A stretch of 64,000 nt of DNA from Roseiarcus sp963835215. GTDB taxonomy: Bacteria > Pseudomonadota > Alphaproteobacteria > Rhizobiales > Beijerinckiaceae. Where the stretch lies: contig CAWIES010000004.1 of assembly GCA_963835215.1 (NCBI GenBank), forward strand, positions 1 to 64,000, given 5' to 3'. Positions 35,378 through 44,625 of the stretch are shown here, one piece after another. Under the pieces are notes generated by a model. The model made no database searches and was not told the DNA's origin. It saw only the letters and a program-made list of their open reading frames with translations. Position numbers and translations under genes: made by a program. How positions within the stretch are numbered: position 1 is the first letter of the stretch; each line of letters begins with the position of its first letter.

Positions 35378-36588
35378 GTGAGCCTCGCCGCGACCGCCTC
35401 GTTCGGCCGCGCCGAGCGTGCTTCGCTCGCCGGGCGCACCATCTTGCAGATCATCCCCCGGCTCGACGCCGGCGGCGCCGAGCGCACAACGATCGACGTC
35501 GCCGCCGCCCTGGTGCGAGCCGGCGCGCGCGCGCTGGTCGCCTCGGAAGGGGGGCGATTGGCGAGCGAGTTGCAGGCGGTCGGCGGCGTCCTCACCCCTT
35601 TTCCCGCCGCGACCAAGAATCCGCTGTCGATGGCGCTCAACGTGCCCCGGCTGGCGCGGTTGATCGAGGAGGAACAGGTCGATCTCGTTCATGCCCGCTC
35701 GCGCGCGCCCGCCTGGGTGGCGCTTGGCGCCTGCCGCAAGACGCGCCGGCCGTTCGTCACCACCTATCACGGCGCCTACAGCGGGCGTTCATCGCTCAAG
35801 CTGAGATACAATTCGGTGATGGCGCGCGGAGACGTCGTGATTGCCAATTCCCAGTTCACCGCCGACGCGATCGAACGGCTCTATCCCTTTGCGCGCGGAC
35901 GGCTTTTGGTGATTGCGCGCGGGACCGATCTTGGCCGCTTCGCGCCCAGCGCGGTCGATCGGGGCCGCGTGTTGCGGCTGCGCGAGAGCTGGGGCGTCGC
36001 GCCGCACGAGCGCGTCGTGCTGCTCGCCGCGCGGCTGACGGAATGGAAGGGGCAGAGGGTGCTGATCGAAGCGGCGCGGCTGCTCAAAGAACGCGGCCTC
36101 GCCGACGTGCGCTATGTGCTGGCGGGCGACACGCAGGGGCGCGACGCCTATGCGCGCGATCTCGATGCGCGAATCCGCCGCGCCGGCCTCGAAGGCGTTG
36201 TCCTGAGGGTCGGCCATTGCGTCGACATGCCGGCGGCGCTGGTCGCCGCGAGCGTTGTCGCCGTGCCGTCAACGGCGCCCGAAGCGTTCGGCCGCAGCGC
36301 GGTCGAAGCGCAGGCGATGGGCGCGATGGTGGTGGTCTCGGATTCGGCGCCGCGCCCGAAACGGTGCTCGCCCCGCCCCAGGCGATGGCGCAGGAGCGCA
36401 CCGGCTGGCGCGTGCCGCCAAGCGACGCGGGCGCGCTCGCCGGAGCGCTGGCGAGCGCGCTGACGCTCGGCGCCACGGCGCGCGAGGCGATCGCCCAGCG
36501 CGCCCGCGCCCACGTCGAAGCGAAGTTCTCGCTCGAGAAGATGACCGACGACACGCTGGCGGCTTATTTAGGGGCGCTCAGGGGGTAG
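35378..36588 (+). CDS. GT4-family glycosyltransferase (frameshifted near 36350)
   Basis: The intact protein would be ~403 residues. From the GTG at 35378 the frame encodes a GT-B N-terminal domain (ILQIIPRLDAGGAERTTIDVAAAL, FVTTYHGAYSGR) and most of the nucleotide-sugar domain (VVLLAARLTEWKGQRVLIEAA, STAPEAFGRSAVEAQAMGAMVVVSDS). It then shifts; GAAPETVLAPP… and the C-terminal helix continue in another frame to 36588. One missing base around 36350 explains it. Family 4 enzymes build lipopolysaccharide, exopolysaccharide or glycolipids. Whether it is a pseudogene or a sequencing error cannot be told here. Confidence 0.85.
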
Positions 36589-36630
36589 CCGCCCCTCTCC
36601 CGGCGCGGCGAGACGGGACAATGCGCCCGC

Positions 36631-37533
36631 CTATTTGATGAACGTGCCGCCCTGCAGGTCGGAAATCGCCTTGCGGATTTCCGCTTGGGTGTTCATGACG
36701 ATCGGGCCGTGCCAGGCGATCGGCTCGCGCAAGGGGCGGCCGGAGACCAGCAGGAAGCGGACGCCTTCTTCGCCCGCCTGAACCACGACTTCGTCGCCCG
36801 AATCGAACACCACCAGCGAACGATTGCCGACCTTGTCGCGCACGATCACCTCTTCCCCGTCGACCACCTCCTCGCGCAGCGCGCCGAACGGCTTCGAGGC
36901 GCCGCCGAACACCGCCGAGCCCTCGAAAATATAGGCGAAGGCCTGGCGATAGGTTTCGACCGGGAGCACCTTGCGCTTGCCCGGCGGCACCCAGACATCG
37001 AGATAGCGCGGCTCGGCGGCGACGCCGTCGACCGGGCCCTTCTGGCCCCAGAAATCGCCGCACACCACCCTGACCCGCACGCCATCGTCGTCGATGACCT
37101 CGGGGATCGCGAGCGCGGGGATATCCTGGTAGCGCGGCGCGGTCATCTTCAGGCGCGAGGGCAGATTGGCCCAAAGCTGGAAGCCGTGCATGCGGCCGAG
37201 CGCGTCGCCCTTGGGCATCTCCTGGTGCATGATGCCGCTGCCGGCAGTCATCCACTGCACGTCGCCGGCGCCGAGCACGCCCTTGTTGCCGAGGCTGTCG
37301 CCGTGATCGACCGAGCCGGCGAGCACGTAGGTTATGGTCTCGATGCCGCGATGCGGGTGCCAAGGAAAGCCGGCGATGTAGTCGCTCGGCCGATCGCCGC
37401 GAAAATCGTCCATCATCAGAAACGGATCGAATTCGGACGTGTCGCCGAAGCCGAAGGCGCGGCGCAGATGCACGCCAGCGCCCTCCAGAGTCGGTTGGGA
37501 TTGGCTGACGCGCTTGACCGGGCGGATGGACAT
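36631..37533 (-). CDS. Pirin family protein
   Basis: 300 residues with the bicupin signature: DPFLMMDDFRGD, GFPWHPHRGIETITYVLAGSVDHGDSLGN and GDVQWMTAGSGIMHQEMP, giving the metal-binding His/Glu set. Pirins are iron-containing cupins; some have quercetin dioxygenase activity, others act as redox regulators. It is monocistronic here. The cupin call is firm, the role is not. Confidence 0.92.
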   Translation of the reverse strand: MSIRPVKRVSQSQPTLEGAGVHLRRAFGFGDTSEFDPFLMMDDFRGDRPSDYIAGFPWHPHRGIETITYVLAGSVDHGDSLGNKGVLGAGDVQWMTAGSGIMHQEMPKGDALGRMHGFQLWANLPSRLKMTAPRYQDIPALAIPEVIDDDGVRVRVVCGDFWGQKGPVDGVAAEPRYLDVWVPPGKRKVLPVETYRQAFAYIFEGSAVFGGASKPFGALREEVVDGEEVIVRDKVGNRSLVVFDSGDEVVVQAGEEGVRFLLVSGRPLREPIAWHGPIVMNTQAEIRKAISDLQGGTFIK

Positions 37534-37634
37534 GGGAGGCCCCTCTAAGGACTGCTAAGCGCCCCATTTGGGGAGCGTCGCCAGCCAAGTCCAGACGCGC
37601 TCCTTGCGAAAATGCAAGCGGTCGTCGGCGAGGC

Positions 37635-38554
37635 CTATTCCGAGGGTCTTTCGCTCTCCGGCTGGCCGCCGAGGAATTCGGTCGCCGCCGCACCCGCGGC
37701 GACGGCTCGTGTCAGGCTCGCTTCGAGCGATTCGCCGGCGAGCGTCGCGGTGAGAAAAGCGGCGACGAAGGCGTCGCCGGCGCCGGTGCTGTCACGCGAG
37801 CGCGCCGGCGGGGCGGCGACGCGCCAGCGCTTGTCTCCAGCGAAGGCCTCGCAGCCGGCCGCGCCGCGCTTGATGACGACGAGCGGGTAGTGCGCGGCGA
37901 GGCGGGCGCCCTGGAGCATCGGAGTCGTCGCTGCCGGTCAGCACGGCGGCCTCTTCGCCATTGGGAAAGAGCATGGTCGCGCCGCGCGTCCAGACGAGGA
38001 AGTTCTCGGCGCCGGCCTCGCGCAGGAACTCCGCTGAACCCGGGTCGACGCCGATTGGCCTTCCGGCGGCGCGCGCCATCACGCCCGAGACTGCAGCGCG
38101 CGGGCCGGGCGCGAAGAAGCTGTAGCCGGAGAGATGGATCGCCGCGGCGCCGTCGACCAAGGCGCCGGGAATGTCGCGCGGGCTAAGCGCGAGATTGGCG
38201 CCGCGGTCGGTGAGAAAGCTGCGCTCGCCGCTGGCGTCGACCAGCGCGATCAGCCGGCCGGTCTGGCGGCGCGGATCGCCCGCCAGATGGGGCGTGACGC
38301 CGGCGCGGCTGAGCCGGGTCGCTTCGCGAGCCCGGTCGGCGGCGCCGACCCTGGCGACGAAATCGACCGCAGCGCCGAAATGCGCGAGCCACACCGCCTG
38401 ATTGGCGCGCCGATCCGCCCGGCCGCGCGACGATCTCGGCGCGTCGGTCCGAGCCAATCGCGATCGGGCCCTCGGGGCGCACCAGGATGTCGACCATCAC
38501 ATCGCCAATGACGAGGATGCGCGGCGCGTCCCTCGCCCCCGCGCGCTTGCTCAC
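37635..38554 (-). CDS. psuK: PfkB-family pseudouridine kinase (two frameshifts)
   Basis: About 305 residues when three frames are joined. The N-terminus RILVIGDVMVDILVRPEGPI and GSDRRAEIVARPGGSA run to ~38408. The middle frame (NQAVWLAHFGAAVDFVARVG … LFPNGEEAAVLTGSDDS) runs to ~37920. The C-terminal frame holds the ribokinase signature DSTGAGDAFVAAFLTATLAGE. Each break is consistent with one extra base. The start overlaps psuG as ATGA, so the pair phosphorylates pseudouridine and then cleaves it to uracil and ribose 5-phosphate. Kinase specificity is inferred from the psuG partner. Confidence 0.82.
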
Positions 38555-39468
38555 AGCCGCGAGAGCTCGACCGCGACCTGCGCCGCCAGCGTCGCGTTGT
38601 TCTTGACCAGCGCCATATTCGCTTCGAGGCTGCGCCCCTCAGTCAGTTCGACGATGCGGCCGAGCAGGAACGGCGTCACTTCCTTCTTGACGATTCCCCT
38701 GGCCTTGGCCTCGGCGACCGCTTCGGCGATCCGCGCTTCTATCGCCGCGGCGTCGAGCGCCTTGTCCTCTGGGATCGGATTGGCGATCAGCAGGCCGCCG
38801 GGGCCGATTTCGCGTTGCAGGCGCACCATGCGGGCGAGATCGTGAAGGCCGTCGCAGCGATGGTCGAGCTTGACGCCGCTCGAGCGCGCGTAGAAGCCGG
38901 GGAACTCGTCGCAGCGGAAGCCGCAGATCGCGACGCCATTCGATTCGAGGTATTCGAGCGTCTTGTCGATATCGAGGATCGACTTCGCGCCGGCGCAGAC
39001 GACAGCGACCTTGGTGCGCGAAAGCTCGACCAGATCGGCGGAAATGTCGAAAGTCTCCTCGGCGCCGCGATGGACGCCGCCGATCCCGCCGGTGGCGAAG
39101 ATCTCGATGCCGGCGAGCTCGGCGACATACATCGTCGCCGCAACCGTGGTGCCCGCCGCGCCGTGCCGGGTGACGACCGCGGCAAGATCGCGCCGCGACG
39201 CCTTGACGACGCCGCCCGACAGTTTGGCGAGTTGCTCCAGCTCGGCGCCCGATAGTCCGACCTTGAGCCGCCCGCCGAGAACAGCGATCGTCGCCGGCGT
39301 CGCGCCTTCGGCGCGCACGGCGGCCTCCAGCATTCGCGCCGTTTCGAGATTGTGCGGGAACGGCATGCCGTGGGTGATGATCGTCGATTCGAGCGCGACG
39401 ATCGGCGAGCCGGCGGTCAACGCCTCGGCGACCTCGATCGACAAATCCAGCAACGACTTCGCGCTCAT
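38551..39468 (-). CDS. psuG: Pseudouridine-5'-phosphate glycosidase
   Basis: 305 residues with the family hallmarks VALESTIITHGMPFPHNLETA near the start, ATGGIGGVHRGAEETFDISADL in the middle, SGVKLDHR, and NPIPEDKALD followed by KEVTPFLLGRIVELTEGRSLEAN. It reversibly splits pseudouridine 5'-phosphate into uracil and ribose 5-phosphate during RNA turnover. First gene of a psuGK operon. Confidence 0.95.
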   Translation of the reverse strand: MSAKSLLDLSIEVAEALTAGSPIVALESTIITHGMPFPHNLETARMLEAAVRAEGATPATIAVLGGRLKVGLSGAELEQLAKLSGGVVKASRRDLAAVVTRHGAAGTTVAATMYVAELAGIEIFATGGIGGVHRGAEETFDISADLVELSRTKVAVVCAGAKSILDIDKTLEYLESNGVAICGFRCDEFPGFYARSSGVKLDHRCDGLHDLARMVRLQREIGPGGLLIANPIPEDKALDAAAIEARIAEAVAEAKARGIVKKEVTPFLLGRIVELTEGRSLEANMALVKNNATLAAQVAVELSRL

Positions 39469-39586
39469 GCCGATCGCCCTTGTCTCGCTGGCCGGCCTCG
39501 CCGCCAGCGCTTGAGCGGACTGAATATCAGCATTGCCCGGCGGCGATCAAACCTGCGCCGTCGGCGTGGCTAACGCCGCCGCCGGC

Positions 39587-40495
39587 TCAGACCGCCAGCG
39601 CCTCGCGTTCGCCGATTGCGGCGCTGCCCGGCATGAGGCCGCGCGCGCGCGCTTCGACGCGCCAGCCCTCGCCCGCCCGGGTGAGGGTGATGAGATGGTA
39701 GGCGGCGCGCTGACGCGGGGCCGCGGCGCCCGAAGAGACCGATGGGGCGCCTAGGATCGGGATACGGCCGCCCGCGATTCGCGTCGCGGGGGAGGGGAGG
39801 TAATGCGTCATTCGCTTATGAGAATGGCCGTGCAGGATCGCCTCGGCGCCGAAACGCCCGACCGCGGTTTCGAAGGCGCGCGCGTCGGTGAGCCCACGCA
39901 GCGCGCCGCCACCGCGCGACAACGGCGGGTGATGGATGAGAATGACGCGCGCCAGCCCTTTGGCGCCGGTCTCTTGGAGAATTTCTGCAAGCGCGGCGAT
40001 TTGCCGCGCGCCGAGCCGGCCGGTCGCCATCAACGGCGCGGTCGGCACGGCTGAGCTGAGGCCGATCAGCGCGACCTCGCCACGCACGCGCACGAAGGGG
40101 AAGGGCTCGCCGCGCCGATAGGCGTCGTCGCCCCTGGTCCACGGCGCGAAGGTCTCGGCCAGCCCCTTCATCGCGTCGCGCACGTAAGCGTCGTGATTGC
40201 CGGGCGTGAACGAAACGTCGTGCGGATCGCCGAGCGTATGCATCCAAGCGGCGGCGCGGCGAAACTCGGCGGGGAGGGCGATGTTGACGAGATCGCCGGT
40301 CATGGCGACGTGGTCGGGCGCTTGCGCGCGCATGTCCGCGACCAGGCGCTCCAGCGCCCCCATGTCGCTCAGACGCTCGCGCGAGCGCTTCCAGTTGATG
40401 TAGCCCATGAAGCGCTTGAGGCGCATTTCGCTGAGGCGCGGCCACGGCGCGGGCGCGAGATGGGCGTCAGTCAGATGCGCGATGGTGAAGCTCAT
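39587..40495 (-). CDS. Calcineurin-type metallophosphoesterase
   Basis: 302 residues with the full di-metal motif set: LTDAHL (Asp, His), TGDLVN, PGNHDAY, ILIHHPPL and LHGHSHKRM. These hydrolyse phosphomono- or diesters; the family ranges from cAMP phosphodiesterases to lipid A and DNA enzymes. The start codon lies on top of the opposite-strand start of a possible longer NUDIX protein (40494). Substrate unknown. Confidence 0.9.
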   Translation of the reverse strand: MSFTIAHLTDAHLAPAPWPRLSEMRLKRFMGYINWKRSRERLSDMGALERLVADMRAQAPDHVAMTGDLVNIALPAEFRRAAAWMHTLGDPHDVSFTPGNHDAYVRDAMKGLAETFAPWTRGDDAYRRGEPFPFVRVRGEVALIGLSSAVPTAPLMATGRLGARQIAALAEILQETGAKGLARVILIHHPPLSRGGGALRGLTDARAFETAVGRFGAEAILHGHSHKRMTHYLPSPATRIAGGRIPILGAPSVSSGAAAPRQRAAYHLITLTRAGEGWRVEARARGLMPGSAAIGEREALAV

Positions 40496-40616
40496 GTCGG
40501 ACAGTCTATGGCGGGCGGTCCTGCGCGTTGGCGGCTCGGCGGCGTTTCATCTAGTTTGGAGCCGGGGGCGCCGGGGGCGACTCCGCGAACAGACCCATAG
40601 GGAGGCGCTTTCGGCG

Positions 40617-41099
40617 ATGCAAGGGCAAAGCCTCCGCGCGGCGGGCAAGGCGCTGGTGTCGCGCCTCGCGCACGTGAGCTTTCTGCTGACGCGGCCGATG
40701 ACGCTCGGCGTGCGCGGCGTCTGCATCGACGCCGACGGGCGCGTGATGCTGGTCAAACATGGCTATGTCTCTGGCTGGCATCTGCCTGGCGGCGGGGTCG
40801 AAGTCGGCGAGACATGCCAAGCCGCGTTGGAGCGCGAACTCGCAGAGGAGGCCAACATCGCCCTCGAGGGGCCGGTCGCGTTGCTCGGGCTGTTCCTCAA
40901 CCGTCATTATTCGCGGCGTGACCACGTCGCCGTCTATGTCGCCCGGCGTTTTCGCGTGACCGGCGAGCGCGCGCCCGACCGAGAGATCCTCTCGGCCCAG
41001 TTCTTTGCCCCCGACGCCCTTCCGCCCGACGCGACGATCGGGACGCGGGCCCGGCTGGCCGAAGCGCTCGCCGGAGCGCCCCTCTCGCCGCTCTGGTGA
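40617..41099 (+). CDS. NUDIX hydrolase
   Basis: 160 residues from ATG 40617 (GGGAGG upstream). The NUDIX box reads GGGVEVGETCQAALERELAEEANI, with the last Gly of the consensus replaced by Asn; the glutamates that bind Mg2+ are present. An in-frame ATG at 40494 would add 41 residues. NUDIX proteins hydrolyse nucleoside-diphosphate-linked substrates for housecleaning. Substrate not predictable. Confidence 0.85.
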   Translation: MQGQSLRAAGKALVSRLAHVSFLLTRPMTLGVRGVCIDADGRVMLVKHGYVSGWHLPGGGVEVGETCQAALERELAEEANIALEGPVALLGLFLNRHYSRRDHVAVYVARRFRVTGERAPDREILSAQFFAPDALPPDATIGTRARLAEALAGAPLSPLW

Positions 41100-41180
41100 A
41101 CTGGCCCCAAGACGCCTTTTGCCTAGGGACGCCTGCGTGCTAAACCGCCGCCCGGAAATTTTCACGTAAGCTGGGCGCCA

Positions 41181-41678
41181 ATGGCCGATGTTTCGCTAGT
41201 TCTCGAACCGGAAAGCCCGGGCGACGCCGAGGCGATCCTGCGGCTGAACGAACGCGTGTTCGGGCCCGGGCGCTTTGCCCGCACCGCCTACCGGCTGCGA
41301 GAGACGACGCGTGCGGACCTCAGCCTGAGTTTCGTCGCGCGGGTCGGTACGCTGCTGGTCGGCGCCAACGCCATGACGCCGATCCTGATCGGCGAGACGC
41401 CCGCACTGCTGCTTGGGCCGCTGATCGTCGAGCCGGTCTTCCGCAGCCAGGGTATCGGCGAAGCGCTAGTGGCCGCCTCGATCGAGGCCGCGCGCGCCGC
41501 TGGCGCGAGGCTGATCGTTCTCGTCGGCGACGAGCCCTATTACGCGCGCAGCGGCTTCAAGTGCGCGCCGCCCGGCCGCATCGTCTTTCCCGGCCCGGTC
41601 GATCCGGAGCGGCTGCTCTATTGCGAATTGCATCCCGGCGCCTTCGACGGGGTCGTCGGCAAGGCGCGCGGCGCGTAA
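41181..41678 (+). CDS. GNAT-family N-acetyltransferase (YhbS-like)
   Basis: 165 residues. The acetyl-CoA-binding motif LIVEPVFRSQGIGEALVAASI (~92–112) is clear, followed by LIVLVGDEPYYARSGFKCAP, typical of the YhbS group. It is 15 bases upstream of the epimerase gene, probably an operon. Substrate unknown. Confidence 0.88.
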   Translation: MADVSLVLEPESPGDAEAILRLNERVFGPGRFARTAYRLRETTRADLSLSFVARVGTLLVGANAMTPILIGETPALLLGPLIVEPVFRSQGIGEALVAASIEAARAAGARLIVLVGDEPYYARSGFKCAPPGRIVFPGPVDPERLLYCELHPGAFDGVVGKARGA

Positions 41679-41693
41679 GCGGGCGGGCCAGCG

Positions 41694-42650
41694 ATGACCA
41701 TCGTCGTCACCGGCAGCGCGGGCCATTTGGGCGAAGCGCTAATGCGGACGCTGCGCACTGAGGGACGCCCCGCGCTCGGCCTCGATCTCAAGCCTTCCCC
41801 CTTCACCGATCGTGTCGGCTCGATCTGCGACCCTACGTTCGTCGCCGAGTGCCTCGACGGCGCGCGCGCCGTCCTGCATTGCGCGACGCTGCACAAACCG
41901 CATGTCGCGACGCATTCGAACCGCGACTTCCTCAAGGCCAATGTGAGCGGGACGCTGGTCCTGCTCGAAGCCGCGCAGGCCGCCGGGCTCGAAGCCTTCG
42001 TCTTCACCAGCACGACCAGCGTCTTCGGCTCGGCCCTGACGCCGGCGGCAGGTGAGCCGGCGGCGTGGATCACCGAGCGCGTGACGCCAATCCCCAAAAA
42101 CATCTACGGCGCCACCAAGCAGGCGGCCGAGACCTTGTGCGAGCTCTTCGCCCACCAGCGGGGACTGCCGGTCGTCGTGCTGCGCACCGCGCGCTTCTTT
42201 CCTGAAGCGGACGACGATCCGCGCGTGAGCGCCGCCTACGAGCTCGCCAACGTACAGGCCAACGAGTTGCTCAATCGCCGGGTCGACATCGAGGACGTCG
42301 TCTCGGCGCATCGCTGCGCGGTTGAGCGGGCGCCCAAGCTCGGCTTCGCGCGCTACATCGTCTCCGCGACGACGCCATTCTCGCCCGCCGATGCGTCGCT
42401 GCTGCGGCAGGATGCCGCGGCGGCGACGCGGCGCCTGTTCGCCGATTGCGATACGATCTACGCGGCGCGCGGCTGGCGGCTGTTCCCGCGCATCGATCGC
42501 GTCTACGACAATCGCGCCGCACGCGCCGAGCTTGGCTGGCGACCGCGCCACGACTTCCGCCATGCGCTCGATTGCCTCGCCGAGGGGCGGGACTTTCGCA
42601 GCGCGCTGGCGATCGCGGTTGGCGCCAAGGGCTATCACGGCGCGGCCTGA
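41694..42650 (+). CDS. NAD-dependent epimerase/dehydratase (extended SDR)
   Basis: 318 residues. The Rossmann motif VTGSAGHLGEAL (~5) and the active site YGATKQAAE with YxxxK (~138), plus FTSTTSVFGS, place it among extended short-chain dehydrogenases acting on nucleotide sugars or related compounds. It follows the GNAT gene on the same strand. Confidence 0.88.
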   Translation: MTIVVTGSAGHLGEALMRTLRTEGRPALGLDLKPSPFTDRVGSICDPTFVAECLDGARAVLHCATLHKPHVATHSNRDFLKANVSGTLVLLEAAQAAGLEAFVFTSTTSVFGSALTPAAGEPAAWITERVTPIPKNIYGATKQAAETLCELFAHQRGLPVVVLRTARFFPEADDDPRVSAAYELANVQANELLNRRVDIEDVVSAHRCAVERAPKLGFARYIVSATTPFSPADASLLRQDAAAATRRLFADCDTIYAARGWRLFPRIDRVYDNRAARAELGWRPRHDFRHALDCLAEGRDFRSALAIAVGAKGYHGAA

Positions 42651-42861
42651 GCCTCGGCGGGGCGCCGCAAGTGCTCGAAGTCGGGACGATCCCGTAAGGC
42701 CATCTGCGATCTGTGGTGTACACTGTCGCGGCGGCGAGGCCGCTTGGACGCGGTCCCGTGCGTGTCTTCGCGCCGACGCGAAACTATGCCAGCGTCCTGC
42801 TGCATCGGACGGGCGCGCGATTCGGCGAACGAAGCGGCCTTACGTTGTCGGGGGAGCGCCC

Positions 42862-44492
42862 ATGCGGTTTCTAGCCTTGGCGTTCAGCGCGCGGTTCGTC
42901 GTGCTGACCGTGTGCGTTCTGCTCACGATCGTCTGCGCGGCGGGGGCTGTCGCCGCCGCCTCATCATGGACCGCGCTGCTGCTGATCGGCTTTGCGTTCT
43001 TCGGCGCAGTGTCGCTCCTCGGCTTTCGCGATCTCGCGCAGAAGCGCCACGCGGTCCTGCGCAACTATCCGATCTCCGCCCATCTGCGCTTCCTGCTCGA
43101 AGAGCTGCGGCCGGAGATGCGGCAATATTTCTTCGAGAGCGAGACCGACGGCCTGCCGTTTTCGCGCAGCCAGCGCGCGATCGTCTATCAGCGCGCCAAG
43201 ATGGCGCTCGACAAGCGGCCGTTCGGCACGCAGCTCGACGTCTACGCGCAAGGCTACGAATGGCTGCGCCATTCGATCGCGCCGGCGCCGGTCGCCAAGG
43301 AGCCGTTTCCGCATCACCGTCGGCGGGCCGGACTGCGCCAAGCCCTATTCGATTTCGGTCTTCAACATCTCCGCCATGAGCTTCGGCGCGCTCAGCGCCA
43401 ACGCCATCCGCGCCCTCAACCGCGGCGCGAAGCTCGGCGGTTTCGCCCATGACACCGGCGAGGGCGGCTACAGCCCCTATCACCGCGAAGGGGGCGGCGA
43501 CATCATCTGGGAGATCGGCTCCGGCTATTTCGGCTGCCGGCGGCCCGACGGCGGCTTCGATCCCGAGCAGGTTCGCCGCGGCCGCCGCCAACGATCAGAT
43601 CAAGATGATCGAGATCAAGCTCAGCCAGGGCGCCAAGCCCGGCCACGGCGGCGTGTTGCCGGGCGCCAAGGTCACCGCCGAGATCGCCGCCATTCGCGGC
43701 GTTACCGCTGGCGTCGACTGCCTGTCGCCCGCCCGCCATAGCGCTTTTTCGACGCCGCTCGAAATGATGGGTTTCATCGCCGAGTTGCGGCGGTTGTCGG
43801 GCGGCAAGCCGGTCGGCTTCAAGCTGTGCGTCGGCCACCCCTGGGAGTTCCTCGCTCTCTGCAAGGCGATGGTGGAGACGAAAATTCGCCCCGATTTCAT
43901 CGTCATCGACGGCAAGGAGGGCGGCACCGGCGCGGCGCCGCTCGAATTCGCCGATCATATCGGCATGCCGATGCGCGAGGGCCTCACCTTCGTGCGCAAT
44001 GCGCTGGTCGGCGCCGGCCTTCGCGGCGAAATTCGCCTCGGCGCATCAGGCAAGATCGTCAACGCTTTCGACATGGCCTGCGCGATGGCGCTCGGCGCCG
44101 ACTGGTGCAATTCGGCGCGCGGCTTCATGTTCTCGCTCGGCTGCATCCAGTCGCTGAGCTGCCACACCGATCGCTGTCCGACTGGCGTCGCGACGCAGGA
44201 CAAGACCCGCTCGCGCGCCTTGGTGGTGGAGGACAAGACCGAGCGGGTGCGCAACTTCCATCGCTCGATGTTGCACGCGCTGGCGGAGTTGACCGCCGCG
44301 GCGGGCCTCGAACACCCGCAGGATTTTCGCCCGATCCATTTCTCGCGCCGGGTTGGCGCCAACGAGACCAAGACGTTCGCCCAGCTCTATCCCACCCTCG
44401 AACCGGCCGAGCTGATCACTGGCGCGCGCGACGAAGCATGGCGTGGGTGGTGGGAAATGGCGCGTCCTGACCGCTTTGCCGCGGCGGCGTGA
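42862..44492 (+). CDS. FMN-binding glutamate-synthase-family protein (two frameshifts)
   Basis: About 540 residues over three frames. The first frame from ATG 42862 (GGGGAG upstream) gives two transmembrane segments and LRNYPISAHLRFLLEELRPEMRQYF. After one extra T near 43308 the second frame gives RITVGGPDCAKPYSISVFNISAMSFGALS. After one extra G near 43570 the third gives AAAAANDQIKMIEIKLSQGAKPGHGGVLPG and the rest. The Fe-S cysteines appear as GCIQSLSCHTDRCPTG. These membrane-anchored relatives of the GltB synthase domain lack the glutaminase part; their substrate is not established. Confidence 0.85.
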
Positions 44493-44625
44493 GGCGCGCG
44501 CGGCGTAGCGGGGCCGGCTTGTCCCGACGCCACTCTCGCGCCATGTTGTCGGCATAGGGGCGGGACGGAGCTCTTCAGGGAGCGGGCCGAGCCCGGGCTC
44601 AATTCTCTAGGTCGATCTGGCAGAA

